A stretch of DNA of 64,000 nucleotides. Origin: GCA-2687515 sp002687515. Its GTDB lineage: Bacteria; Pseudomonadota; Alphaproteobacteria; Rhodospirillales; UBA2165. A program made the translations under genes and the position numbers. Numbering within the stretch: the stretch's first letter is position 1; each line of letters begins with the position of its first letter. The notes beneath the pieces were generated by a model. The model made no database searches. It saw only the letters and a list, made by a program, of their open reading frames with translations, and was not told the origin of the DNA. This document shows, piece after piece, positions 36,162 to 44,960 of this stretch. The DNA is taken from NCBI GenBank assembly GCA_030745835.1, contig JASLNU010000139.1, positions 1-64,000 of the forward strand, given 5' to 3'.

Positions 36162-37280
36162 ATGAAAATAACGATCGAGCGCGGTTTGCTGTTGAAGGTT
36201 CTCACCCATATTTCAAGCATTGTCGAACGGCGCAATACCATACCGATCCTGTCCAACGTGAAGTTCGATGCGCCCGATGGGCGGCTCAGCCTCAACGCCA
36301 CCGATATGGATCTGGATATCGTCGAGACAATTCCCGCCGATGTGGCCACCGCCGGATCGACCACGGCGCCCGCCCATACCTTGTTCGATATCGTCCGTAA
36401 GCTTCCCGACGGGGCCCAGGTGGAGCTTGATTGCACCGGCGCTGAAGGTCAGCTCATTTTGGCCGCCGGGCGCTCGCGCTTCACCTTGAGCTGCCTTCCG
36501 ACCGAGGATTTTCCAGTGCTTTCGGGCGGCGAGCTGGCGCACAGCTTTACCCTATCGACGAGCGAGCTTAAGAATTTGATCGACCGCACCCGCTTCGCCA
36601 TTTCGACCGAGGAAACCCGCTATTACCTGAACGGTATTTACCTGCACATTGCCGAAAGCGGCGGCACATCGATGCTGCGCGCAGTTGCCACCGACGGCCA
36701 CCGCCTGGCCAGCGTCGATCTGCCGCAGCCCGACGGCACGGCCGACATGCCCGGCGTCATTGTGCCGCGCAAGACGGTCACCGAGCTCAGGAAACTGATC
36801 GAGGATGCCGAAGGCGAGGTGCAAGTTTCCTTGTCCGACACAAAAATCCGGTTTGCCTTTGAAGATTGCGTGCTGACCTCGAAGCTGATCGACGGCACTT
36901 TCCCCGATTACGACCGGGTGATACCCGCCGACAACGATAAGGAATTGGAAGTCGACGCCAAATTGTTCGCCGAGGCCGTCGATCGTGTGTCGGCCATATC
37001 GACGGAGAAATCGCGGGCCGTCAAATTGAGCCTTTCGTCCGGCAACCTGACGTTGACCGCCTCGAGTGCCGACAATGACACCGCCACCGAGGAATTGACC
37101 GTAAAATACGATTCCGGCGATATGGAAATTGGTTTCAATTCCCGCTATCTGCTCGACATCACGCAACAAATCGAGGGCGAGCAGGCTAAATTGAAGCTGT
37201 CTGACGCGGCATCGCCCACATTGGTTCAGGATTCCGGTGACACCAGCGCCCTTTATGTCCTGATGCCCATGCGTGTGTGA
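36162..37280 (+). CDS. dnaN: DNA polymerase III sliding clamp (beta subunit)
   Basis: The beta clamp tethers DNA polymerase III to DNA. The 372-residue protein has three repeated clamp domains, starting MKITIERGLLLKVLTHISSI and ending ALYVLMPMRV, with ATDGHRLASVDL and FPDYDRVIP typical of the family. ATG 36162 is preferred over an upstream in-frame start at 36117. A 270-base gap after dnaA may hold its own promoter. recF begins 19 bases after the stop. Confidence 0.97.
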   Translation: MKITIERGLLLKVLTHISSIVERRNTIPILSNVKFDAPDGRLSLNATDMDLDIVETIPADVATAGSTTAPAHTLFDIVRKLPDGAQVELDCTGAEGQLILAAGRSRFTLSCLPTEDFPVLSGGELAHSFTLSTSELKNLIDRTRFAISTEETRYYLNGIYLHIAESGGTSMLRAVATDGHRLASVDLPQPDGTADMPGVIVPRKTVTELRKLIEDAEGEVQVSLSDTKIRFAFEDCVLTSKLIDGTFPDYDRVIPADNDKELEVDAKLFAEAVDRVSAISTEKSRAVKLSLSSGNLTLTASSADNDTATEELTVKYDSGDMEIGFNSRYLLDITQQIEGEQAKLKLSDAASPTLVQDSGDTSALYVLMPMRV

Positions 37281-37299
37281 GGACGTATCGCTGAATTCG

Positions 37300-38541
37300 A
37301 TGGAAAATGCGGTGACGTTCGAAAGCCGGGAATCCGGATCGGTTTCCGGCACCGAGGACCGGACTGAAAATACGGCGAAAATAGCCGTCCGCCGGCTGAG
37401 CCTCACCGATTTCAGGTGCTATCCCTTTGTTCGCCTGGAAACCGATGCCCGTCCGGTTGTTTTGACCGGACCGAACGGCGCCGGCAAAACCAATTTGCTG
37501 GAAGCGCTGTCCTTTCTGGTCCCCGGGCGCGGATTGCGGCGCGCAACCTTGTCCGAGGTGGGGCGCATCGATGCGGGCGCCGGAAACGGCGAGACACCGC
37601 CGCGCGCTTGGGCCGTGGCGGCGCGTCTGCAACGCGGCGACATGGAGATGGATTTGGGTACCGGTTATCTGCAGAACGGCGGCGCAACGGCCAGCAAAGA
37701 AAGCAGGCCGCGCCGCGTGATAAAAATCGACGGCAAGCCGGTGAAAAACCAAACCGAGCTGGGGCGCAACGTCAGCGCCCAGTGGCTGGCCCCGCAAATG
37801 GACCGTTTGTTCCTGGAAGGCCCGGCGGCCAGGCGGCGCTTCATCGACCGGCTGATCTACGGCTTTGATCCGGACCATGCCGGGCCGGTTGCCGCCTATG
37901 AACACAGCCTGCGCGGCCGCAACCGGCTTTTGCGCGATGGTTGCTCCGATGCGGCATGGTTCGATTCGATCGAGGAATCGCTGGCCAGGCATGGCATCGC
38001 CGTTGCCGTCCGCCGGCGCGATGCCATCAATCGGCTTGGGCCCATTGCGGCAAAGGCCCGGGGGCCGTTTCCCGGCGCCGACATATCGTTGACCGGCGCC
38101 CTGGAAGATTGGCTGGCGAGCGGGCCGGCGCTTGCCGCCGAGGAACAAATGCGCCAGAAATTGCTTGAAACCCGCACCGATGACGCCGCCGGCGGCGGCA
38201 CCTCATTGGGTCCCCATCGCAGCGATGTTTGCGTCCGCCATAGGGGCGCCGGCATGGAAGCGGCTCAGTGTTCGACCGGCGAGCAAAAGGCCCTATTGGT
38301 CGCCATCGTTTTGGCGGCGGCCCAATTGCAGGCCGAAGATCGCGGCCACGCGCCCCTCTTGCTGCTCGACGAAGTCGCGGCCCATTTGGACAGCACGCGG
38401 CGCGGCGCGCTATTCGGTCTGGTCTCGGAACTCGGCATTCAGGCCTGGATGACGGGAACCGACGAGGCGATTTTCGAACCGCTCGGCGCGCGCGCGCAAA
38501 GATTTAGGGTCAGCGAGGGCGTGGTAGTGCCGGTTGCCTGA
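37300..38541 (+). CDS. recF: DNA replication and repair protein RecF
   Basis: RecF is an SMC-like ATPase that loads RecA at gaps with RecO and RecR. The 413-residue protein has Walker A GPNGAGKTNLLEAL (about 58-71), the signature STGEQKALLVAIVLA (about 326-340) and Walker B PLLLLDEVAAHLD (about 355-367). The N-terminal 30 residues are a polar extension not usual in RecF, so a later start is possible. It stands between dnaN and gyrB as in many bacteria. Confidence 0.94.
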   Translation: MENAVTFESRESGSVSGTEDRTENTAKIAVRRLSLTDFRCYPFVRLETDARPVVLTGPNGAGKTNLLEALSFLVPGRGLRRATLSEVGRIDAGAGNGETPPRAWAVAARLQRGDMEMDLGTGYLQNGGATASKESRPRRVIKIDGKPVKNQTELGRNVSAQWLAPQMDRLFLEGPAARRRFIDRLIYGFDPDHAGPVAAYEHSLRGRNRLLRDGCSDAAWFDSIEESLARHGIAVAVRRRDAINRLGPIAAKARGPFPGADISLTGALEDWLASGPALAAEEQMRQKLLETRTDDAAGGGTSLGPHRSDVCVRHRGAGMEAAQCSTGEQKALLVAIVLAAAQLQAEDRGHAPLLLLDEVAAHLDSTRRGALFGLVSELGIQAWMTGTDEAIFEPLGARAQRFRVSEGVVVPVA

Positions 38542-38597
38542 TGTAATGCATCCGGGCCGCTATACCGAACCCGGGGTTTGATAAGGATACATGGTGA

Positions 38598-41060
38598 ATG
38601 AGCGATAAAGACGTGCCTGAAGAATCCGACATTCCCGTCGCCGAGGATGGCGAGGACGGCGAAGCCTATGATGCGCAGTCGATCAAGGTTTTGCGCGGGC
38701 TGGACGCGGTGCGCAAGCGCCCGGGTATGTATATCGGCGATACCGATGACGGATCGGGCTTGCACCACATGGTCTATGAGGTGGTGGACAACGCCATCGA
38801 CGAAGCCCTCGCCGGATATTGCGACCGCGTAACGGTTCAGCTCAATGGCGACGGATCGGTCACGGTCACCGATAATGGGCGCGGCATTCCGGTCGATATC
38901 CACGAAGAAGAAGGCGTGCCGGCGGCGGTGGTCATTATGACCCACCTGCATGCCGGCGGAAAGTTCGACCAGAATTCCTATAAGGTGTCCGGCGGATTGC
39001 ACGGCGTCGGTGTTTCGGTGGTCAACGCCCTGTCCAGTTGGTTGAAACTGCGCATTTGGCGCGACCGCAAGGAACATGTCCTGACTTTCAAAAACGGCGA
39101 AGTGGATGCGCCGCTGGAGGTGGTCGGCGATGCCGGCGAACAGACCGGCAGCGAGGTTACCTTCGAACCGTCGCCGGACACCTTCACCAATCTCGAATTT
39201 GATTTTGCCACCCTCGAACACCGCCTAAGAGAGCTCGCCTTCCTCAATTCCGGGGTCGGCCTGTCGCTGACCGATGCCCGCCACGTCGACACCAAAACCG
39301 TGGATATGCATTACGAGGGCGGCTTGGTGGAATTCGTGAATTATCTGGACCGCTCGAAAACGGCGCTCAACCCGATCATCGCGATTACCGGCGAAAAGGA
39401 CGGCGTGACCCTGGAAGCGGCGCTGCAATGGAACGACAGCTATCACGAAACGACGCTTTGCTTTACCAACAATATTCCGCAGCGGGACGGCGGCACCCAT
39501 TTGGCCGGCTTCCGTGGCGCCCTGACACGCACCGTCAATACCTATGCCGACGCCGAGGGCCTGGCCAAGAAAGCCAAGGTATCGATCACCGGCGATGATG
39601 CGCGCGAAGGCATGACCTGTGTTCTGTCGGTGAAGGTGCCCGATCCCAAATTTTCCTCGCAAACCAAGGATAAATTGGTGTCCTCGGAGGTGCGTCCGAT
39701 TGTCGAAAGCATCCTCGGCGACAAAATAAACCAGTGGTTCGAGGAACATCCCGCCGAGGCCCGCAAGGTGATCGGCAAGATCGCCGAGGCCGCCGCCGCC
39801 CGTGAAGCGGCGCGCAAGGCGCGGGAATTGACCCGGCGCAAGGGCGCGCTCGACATCTCCTCGCTGCCGGGCAAGCTGGCCGATTGTCAGCAGAAGGATC
39901 CGGCATTAAGCGAACTGTTCATCGTCGAGGGCGATTCGGCCGGCGGATCGGCCAAACAGGGCCGCGACCGAAGCAATCAGGCAATCCTGCCGTTGCGCGG
40001 GAAAATCCTCAATGTCGAACGCGCGCGCTTCGATAAAATGCTGGGTTCCGCCGAAATCGGAACCTTGATCACGGCGCTCGGCACCGGTATCGGGCCCGAG
40101 GATTTCGATGCCGAAAAAGCCCGCTATCACAAGATCATCATCATGACCGACGCCGACGTCGACGGCAGTCATATCCGCACCCTGCTGCTGACTTTCTTTT
40201 ACCGGCAGATGCCGGAACTGATTGACCGCGGCTACCTCTATATCGCACAGCCGCCGCTCTATCGCGCCAAGCAGGGAAATTCCGAGGTTTATCTGAAGGA
40301 TGACCGCGCGCTGGAGGATTATCTGATCGACGTCGCGGTCGCCGAATGCGTATTCAAGACCGAAGATGGCGGCGAAATTGGCGGCGACGATCTGCGCGCC
40401 CTCGTTGAACAAGCGCGCTTGATCAAGGCACAACTGACCGGATTGATCACCCGGGTGCCCTTGAAAATTGTGGAACAGGCGGCGATTTTGGGCGCCCTCG
40501 ACCCGGACGTCCTCAGCAATTCAAAACAGGCGAACGAAGTCGCGGTCTATATCGCGCGCCGGCTCGATGCGCTGGAAACGACGGTCGAGCGCGGCTGGCG
40601 GGGCGAGGCCCTGGAAGACGGCGGTTTGTCGTTCATGCGGGTCTTGAGGGGGGTTCCCGACGGTCCCCACATTATCGACAGCACGGTTATTTCCAGTGTC
40701 GAATCGCGCGCCATCGATCGGCATGCAGTCGATTTGCAGAAACATTATTCCCGGCACGGAACGTTGGCCGCCAAGGAAGCCGAATTTCCCATTTCCGGTC
40801 CGGTATCGCTGGTCGATGCGGTCATGGAAATCGGCCGCAAGGGCATCTCATTTCAGCGCTACAAGGGATTGGGCGAAATGAACCCGGACCAGCTTTGGGA
40901 GACGACCCTGGATCCCAATGCGCGCACGCTGCTTCAAATCAAGGCGACCCACGCCGACAGCGCGGAAGACGTGTTTTCAACGCTGATGGGCGACATCGTC
41001 GAGCCGCGCCGTGAATTCATCCAGGAAAATGCCCTTAATGTGGTCAATTTGGACGTTTGA
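38598..41060 (+). CDS. gyrB: DNA gyrase subunit B
   Basis: GyrB supplies ATPase activity for negative supercoiling. The 820 residues show the GHKL ATPase (DNAIDEALAGYCD, DNGRGIPVDIHEEEG, GGLHGVGVSVVNALS), the transducer domain, the TOPRIM segment (FIVEGDSAGGSAKQGRDR, TDADVDGSHIRTLLL) and the C-terminal GyrA-binding YKGLGEMNPDQLWETT. Length is normal. It ends the dnaA-dnaN-recF-gyrB block. Confidence 0.98.
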   Translation: MSDKDVPEESDIPVAEDGEDGEAYDAQSIKVLRGLDAVRKRPGMYIGDTDDGSGLHHMVYEVVDNAIDEALAGYCDRVTVQLNGDGSVTVTDNGRGIPVDIHEEEGVPAAVVIMTHLHAGGKFDQNSYKVSGGLHGVGVSVVNALSSWLKLRIWRDRKEHVLTFKNGEVDAPLEVVGDAGEQTGSEVTFEPSPDTFTNLEFDFATLEHRLRELAFLNSGVGLSLTDARHVDTKTVDMHYEGGLVEFVNYLDRSKTALNPIIAITGEKDGVTLEAALQWNDSYHETTLCFTNNIPQRDGGTHLAGFRGALTRTVNTYADAEGLAKKAKVSITGDDAREGMTCVLSVKVPDPKFSSQTKDKLVSSEVRPIVESILGDKINQWFEEHPAEARKVIGKIAEAAAAREAARKARELTRRKGALDISSLPGKLADCQQKDPALSELFIVEGDSAGGSAKQGRDRSNQAILPLRGKILNVERARFDKMLGSAEIGTLITALGTGIGPEDFDAEKARYHKIIIMTDADVDGSHIRTLLLTFFYRQMPELIDRGYLYIAQPPLYRAKQGNSEVYLKDDRALEDYLIDVAVAECVFKTEDGGEIGGDDLRALVEQARLIKAQLTGLITRVPLKIVEQAAILGALDPDVLSNSKQANEVAVYIARRLDALETTVERGWRGEALEDGGLSFMRVLRGVPDGPHIIDSTVISSVESRAIDRHAVDLQKHYSRHGTLAAKEAEFPISGPVSLVDAVMEIGRKGISFQRYKGLGEMNPDQLWETTLDPNARTLLQIKATHADSAEDVFSTLMGDIVEPRREFIQENALNVVNLDV

Positions 41061-41139
41061 TAGCTGGAAATTCGGTCTCGGGCACCTCACATAATGGAAG
41101 AGTGCGAATACGAAACGGTTTTTCCAGGAGGAAACTACC

Positions 41140-41538
41140 ATGACCACAAATGAAATGGACAGGATTCTGCAGCAGCATGGCGAATGGCTGCATTCGGGCA
41201 ACGGCGGGGCGCGCGCGATTTTGATCGACGCGGACCTGCGCGGCCTGGATTTGCGCGCCGCCGATCTGCGTAACGCCGATTTGCGCGGCGCCAACCTGTC
41301 CGATACGGACCTGTCATCGGCTAATTTGAGCGGCGCCAACCTGTCGCAGGCCAATCTCTACGGATCCAACCTCGAAAGCGCGCTTCTAACCGAAGCCGAT
41401 CTGTCGGAAGCGGACCTGCGCCGCGCCAACCTATCGGGCACGGATTTGAGCCATGTCGAGGCTTGGCGGGCGAATTTAAAGGGCAGCCGGGTCGATCCCG
41501 CTGATCTGCACACGCTGCTCGGCTGCGAGATGCCCTGA
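41140..41538 (+). CDS. Pentapeptide repeat protein
   Basis: A 132-residue protein whose residues 28-115 are built of A(D/N)Lxx pentapeptides (ADLRGLDLRA, ADLRNADLRG, ANLSDTDLSS), predicted to form a right-handed quadrilateral beta-helix. Such proteins can mimic DNA; the Qnr and MfpA types bind gyrase. Here it is 79 bases after gyrB on the same strand, which invites that comparison, but the protein is short and cytoplasmic with no further clue. AGGAGGAAA before the ATG is one of the strongest ribosome sites in the window, suggesting high translation. Confidence 0.85.
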   Translation: MTTNEMDRILQQHGEWLHSGNGGARAILIDADLRGLDLRAADLRNADLRGANLSDTDLSSANLSGANLSQANLYGSNLESALLTEADLSEADLRRANLSGTDLSHVEAWRANLKGSRVDPADLHTLLGCEMP

Positions 41539-41589
41539 AAAATTAGCGCGTTAACCCAATTCTAACCGGCTACGCCAATAAAATGGCGG

Positions 41590-43485
41590 ATGGCGAAATC
41601 CAGGTCCGGTTCTAAAAGCAGTGCCAGGGGCGCGCATCCGCGCCGCTGGCGCCTGATGCGCTTTACCCTGAAATGGGGGCTGACCCTGTTGATTTGGGGG
41701 GCGGTCATCGGTGCCGTCACGGTCGGCTATTTTGCCTATGGCCTGCCCTCCCTCGAGGACGCCGGCAAGCTGCAACGGCGTCCGTCGGTGACCATTCTTG
41801 CCGCCGACGGGTCCGAGATTGCGCGCACCGGCGATCTATCCGGTGTCGCCGTGCAGGTGCGCGATCTGCCTTTTTATGTTGCGCAAGCGGTGATCGCCAC
41901 CGAAGACCGGCGTTTCTATAATCATTTCGGTATCGATCTGATCGGTATCGCGCGTGCCCTCTGGGTGAATCTACGCGCCGGGCGTATCCGCCAGGGCGGC
42001 AGTACCATTACCCAACAGGCGGCCAAAAACCTGTTCCTCGATCCCGAGCGCACCATCAAGCGCAAGGTGAGGGAGGTGCTTTTGGCCCTGTGGCTGGAAC
42101 AGAATTTCAGTAAGGATCAGATCCTCACGGTTTACCTCAACCGCGTCTATTTCGGCGCCGGCGCCTACGGCATCGATGCCGCGGCGCGGCGCTATTTCGG
42201 GGTGCCGGCAAAACGCCTGAGCCTGCATCAGGCGGCGGTGGTCGCCGGCCTGTTGAAGGCGCCCTCGCGGCTCAATCCCCTGGTCAATCCGGATGCCGCC
42301 AAGAAGCGCGCGCGGACCGTCATCGCCAACATGCGCGACGCCGGCTATCTGACGGCGATTACGTCGAAGCGCGAAACGGCGCGCCCGTTGCGCTTCCAGC
42401 GGGCGCCGTCGCGGCGGAAAATCGGGCGCCATTTCACCGATTGGATCGTCGAACAGCTTCCCGATCTGGTCGGCGCCGGCGCCCGCGACGTGGTCGTTCA
42501 GACCACCCTCGATCCTGGCTTGCAGCGGCTGGCCGAGGTTCAGCTTGCGGCGCACATGGCGCGCGCCGGCAAGGCAGCGAAAATCGGCAACGCGGCCTTG
42601 ATCACGCTTGGAGGAAACGGCGCAGTGCGCGCCATGGTGGGCAGTCATGATTATGCCAAAAGCCAGTTCAACCGCGCCGTTCAGGCGTTGCGCCAACCGG
42701 GCTCCGCGTTCAAGCCGGTGGTCTATCTGGCTGGCCTTCGCGCCGGCATAACGCCGGCGACGCGGCTCGTGGACGAGCCCATCGATATCGGCGGCTGGAA
42801 ACCGCGCAATTATGACGGCCGCCACCGCGGGGCGATGACGGCGGCCGACGCATTGGCCAAATCGATCAACAGCATCGCCGTTAAGGTCGCCGAAAAAGCC
42901 GGGCGCCGGGCGGTCATCGAGGCGGCGCGCGGCCTCGGCCTGACCACCGATCTGCCGTCCCATCCCAGCCTGGCCCTGGGCACGGCGGAAACCACGCTCT
43001 TGGAATTGACCGCCGCTTACGCCGTGTTCGCAAATGGCGGCACCGGTGTCTGGGCGCATGGCATCACCGAAATCCGCGCCGTCGACGGCCGTGTGATTTA
43101 TCGCCGCGCCGGCGGCGGCCCGGGCCGCGTCGTCAGCCGCCAAAATGCCGCGGCCATGAACCGCATGCTGGCCGGCGTGATCAAGGCTGGAACCGGAAGG
43201 GCCGCCGCCATCGGCCGTCCGGCGGCGGGCAAGACCGGCACCAGCCAGGATTCCCGCGACGCCTGGTTCATCGGTTATACGGCGGAGCTGATCACCGGCG
43301 TCTGGATGGGCAATGATGACGGCAAACCGATGCGGCGGGTGACCGGCGGCGGCCAGCCGGCGCGGCTGTGGGCCAAGGTTATGTCCGAGGCCCATAAGGG
43401 CCGGCCACCAAGTCCGCTGGCGGGCATGGAAACGCCGGCTTCGTCGGCCTGGCATCGGGTTTTGCAAAAATTCGGCGGCGGCTAG
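41590..43485 (+). CDS. Class A penicillin-binding protein (transglycosylase/transpeptidase, PBP1 type)
   Basis: A 631-residue bifunctional peptidoglycan synthase. One membrane segment (LTLLIWGAVIGAVTVGYFAY, about 24-43) anchors it. The GT51 glycosyltransferase shows EDRRFYNHFGID, GGSTITQQAAKNLFL and RKVREVLLALWLEQ. The transpeptidase has SAFK (serine nucleophile, in PGSAFKPVVYLAG), SIN, and KTGTSQDSRDAWFIGYT. It is somewhat short, closer to PBP1C or to short class A forms than to full PBP1A. The gene ends 4 bases into hldE on the other strand, a convergent overlap. Confidence 0.9.
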   Translation: MAKSRSGSKSSARGAHPRRWRLMRFTLKWGLTLLIWGAVIGAVTVGYFAYGLPSLEDAGKLQRRPSVTILAADGSEIARTGDLSGVAVQVRDLPFYVAQAVIATEDRRFYNHFGIDLIGIARALWVNLRAGRIRQGGSTITQQAAKNLFLDPERTIKRKVREVLLALWLEQNFSKDQILTVYLNRVYFGAGAYGIDAAARRYFGVPAKRLSLHQAAVVAGLLKAPSRLNPLVNPDAAKKRARTVIANMRDAGYLTAITSKRETARPLRFQRAPSRRKIGRHFTDWIVEQLPDLVGAGARDVVVQTTLDPGLQRLAEVQLAAHMARAGKAAKIGNAALITLGGNGAVRAMVGSHDYAKSQFNRAVQALRQPGSAFKPVVYLAGLRAGITPATRLVDEPIDIGGWKPRNYDGRHRGAMTAADALAKSINSIAVKVAEKAGRRAVIEAARGLGLTTDLPSHPSLALGTAETTLLELTAAYAVFANGGTGVWAHGITEIRAVDGRVIYRRAGGGPGRVVSRQNAAAMNRMLAGVIKAGTGRAAAIGRPAAGKTGTSQDSRDAWFIGYTAELITGVWMGNDDGKPMRRVTGGGQPARLWAKVMSEAHKGRPPSPLAGMETPASSAWHRVLQKFGGG

Positions 43486-44960
43486 TCAGGTTTTCCGTTC
43501 ATCTCGGCGATGGTCGATGAGGTGCTGTAGCCATCCTCAAGCTCGGCCAGGATTATCTCGCCGCCGTAACTTTTAACGATATCGGCTTCGGGCAGATCCT
43601 CGACCGCGTAATCGGCGCCCTTGACGAAGATATCGGGTTTGATGGCGCCGATTAAGTCTTCGGGCGTGTCCTCTTCGAAGATGACCACCATATCGACGGC
43701 TTCCAGCGAAGCGATCACCTCGGCGCGCGCCATTTCGCCCTGGATCGGCCGATCCGGACCCTTGATCCGCCCGGTCGAGGCATCCGAGTTGATACCGATG
43801 ATCAAGCGCCCGCAGGCGGCCTTGGCCTTGCGGATGACCGACAGATGCCCGGGATGCAAAAGATCGAAACAGCCGCTGGCGAGGCCGATTTTTGTGCCCT
43901 GGTTGCGCCAGCCGAGCACCGTGTCGAGTGCCTGGCTCAGTGATTTAACCTTATCGCCGCCAGGCGACGGTTCGGCTTGCCTGAGGGCATCGGCGATATC
44001 GGCCCGGTAGGCGACCGCGGTGCCGACCTTGCCGACCACGATGCCCGCCGCCACATTGGCGAGTTGAACCGCCTGATTTTCGTCCAGTCCGCCGGCCAAG
44101 GCGACGCCAAGGGTCGCCGCCACCGTATCGCCGGCGCCGGATACGTCGAACACTTCGCGCGCATGGGCTGGAAAGTGCCGGTGGTCGCCGCCGCCACTTA
44201 CCAAGCTCATGCCGTCGGCGCTACGGGTGGTGAGCACCGCCTTGATCTGGTGCGCTTCGATCAGTTGCGCGGCGGCGGCGGCAATATCGGCGTCGCCATC
44301 GACGGCCATTCCCGTGGCCTCACCCAATTCCTTGCGGTTGGGGGTGATCAGATTGGCGCCGGCATAGCCGGCGTAATCGAAGCCTTGCGGATCGACAATG
44401 ACGGTGACGCCGCGCGCCGCCGCCGCCTTGATCAATTCACCGGCAATGCCGCCATCGAGGACGCCTTTGCCGTAATCGGCCAGGATCATCACCGAACAGT
44501 CGCCGAGGCGGGCGGCGGCGGCATCCAGAACTTGTTCGCGGATGTCCTCGCCGAGGGGCGCGACGGTTTCTTCGTCGGCGCGCATCATCTGTTGGCCGGA
44601 AGCGATGTAACGGGTCTTGATCGATGTTTTGCGCGCTACGTCGGTGAACAGGTTGAATTGGGTGTTGGATAGCTCGGACAACAAGCGGTTCACTTCGGCA
44701 CCAGCAGGATCATCGCCGGTGACTGAAACGAAATGAACTTCGGCTCCGAGGCCGGCGGCATTGCGCGCCACGTTGCCGGCACCGCCGAGCATCGAGATAT
44801 GTTCGCCGGTGCGGAATACCGGGATCGGCGCTTCCGGCGAAATGCGGCTGACATCGCCATAGACAAAGCGGTCGAGCATGACATCGCCGACGCAAATTAC
44901 CGATGCCGTCTCCAATTTCTCGATAGCCGCGGCCAGGGCGGAAAGATCGTCGAGGGTCAT
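43482..44960 (-). CDS. hldE: Bifunctional heptose 7-phosphate kinase/heptose 1-phosphate adenylyltransferase
   Basis: HldE performs the kinase and nucleotidyltransferase steps of ADP-heptose synthesis for the lipopolysaccharide inner core. The ribokinase-like N-terminal half has ISMLGGAGNVARNAA and DVSGAGDTVAATLG. The C-terminal half (about 345-492) has LASGCFDLLHPGHLSVIRKA with the HxGH nucleotide motif. The 492-residue length fits the fused form. Its ATG overlaps the upstream stop by 4 bases, so it is translated with the two-domain oxidoreductase. Confidence 0.95.
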   Translation of the reverse strand: MTLDDLSALAAAIEKLETASVICVGDVMLDRFVYGDVSRISPEAPIPVFRTGEHISMLGGAGNVARNAAGLGAEVHFVSVTGDDPAGAEVNRLLSELSNTQFNLFTDVARKTSIKTRYIASGQQMMRADEETVAPLGEDIREQVLDAAAARLGDCSVMILADYGKGVLDGGIAGELIKAAAARGVTVIVDPQGFDYAGYAGANLITPNRKELGEATGMAVDGDADIAAAAAQLIEAHQIKAVLTTRSADGMSLVSGGGDHRHFPAHAREVFDVSGAGDTVAATLGVALAGGLDENQAVQLANVAAGIVVGKVGTAVAYRADIADALRQAEPSPGGDKVKSLSQALDTVLGWRNQGTKIGLASGCFDLLHPGHLSVIRKAKAACGRLIIGINSDASTGRIKGPDRPIQGEMARAEVIASLEAVDMVVIFEEDTPEDLIGAIKPDIFVKGADYAVEDLPEADIVKSYGGEIILAELEDGYSTSSTIAEMNGKPD

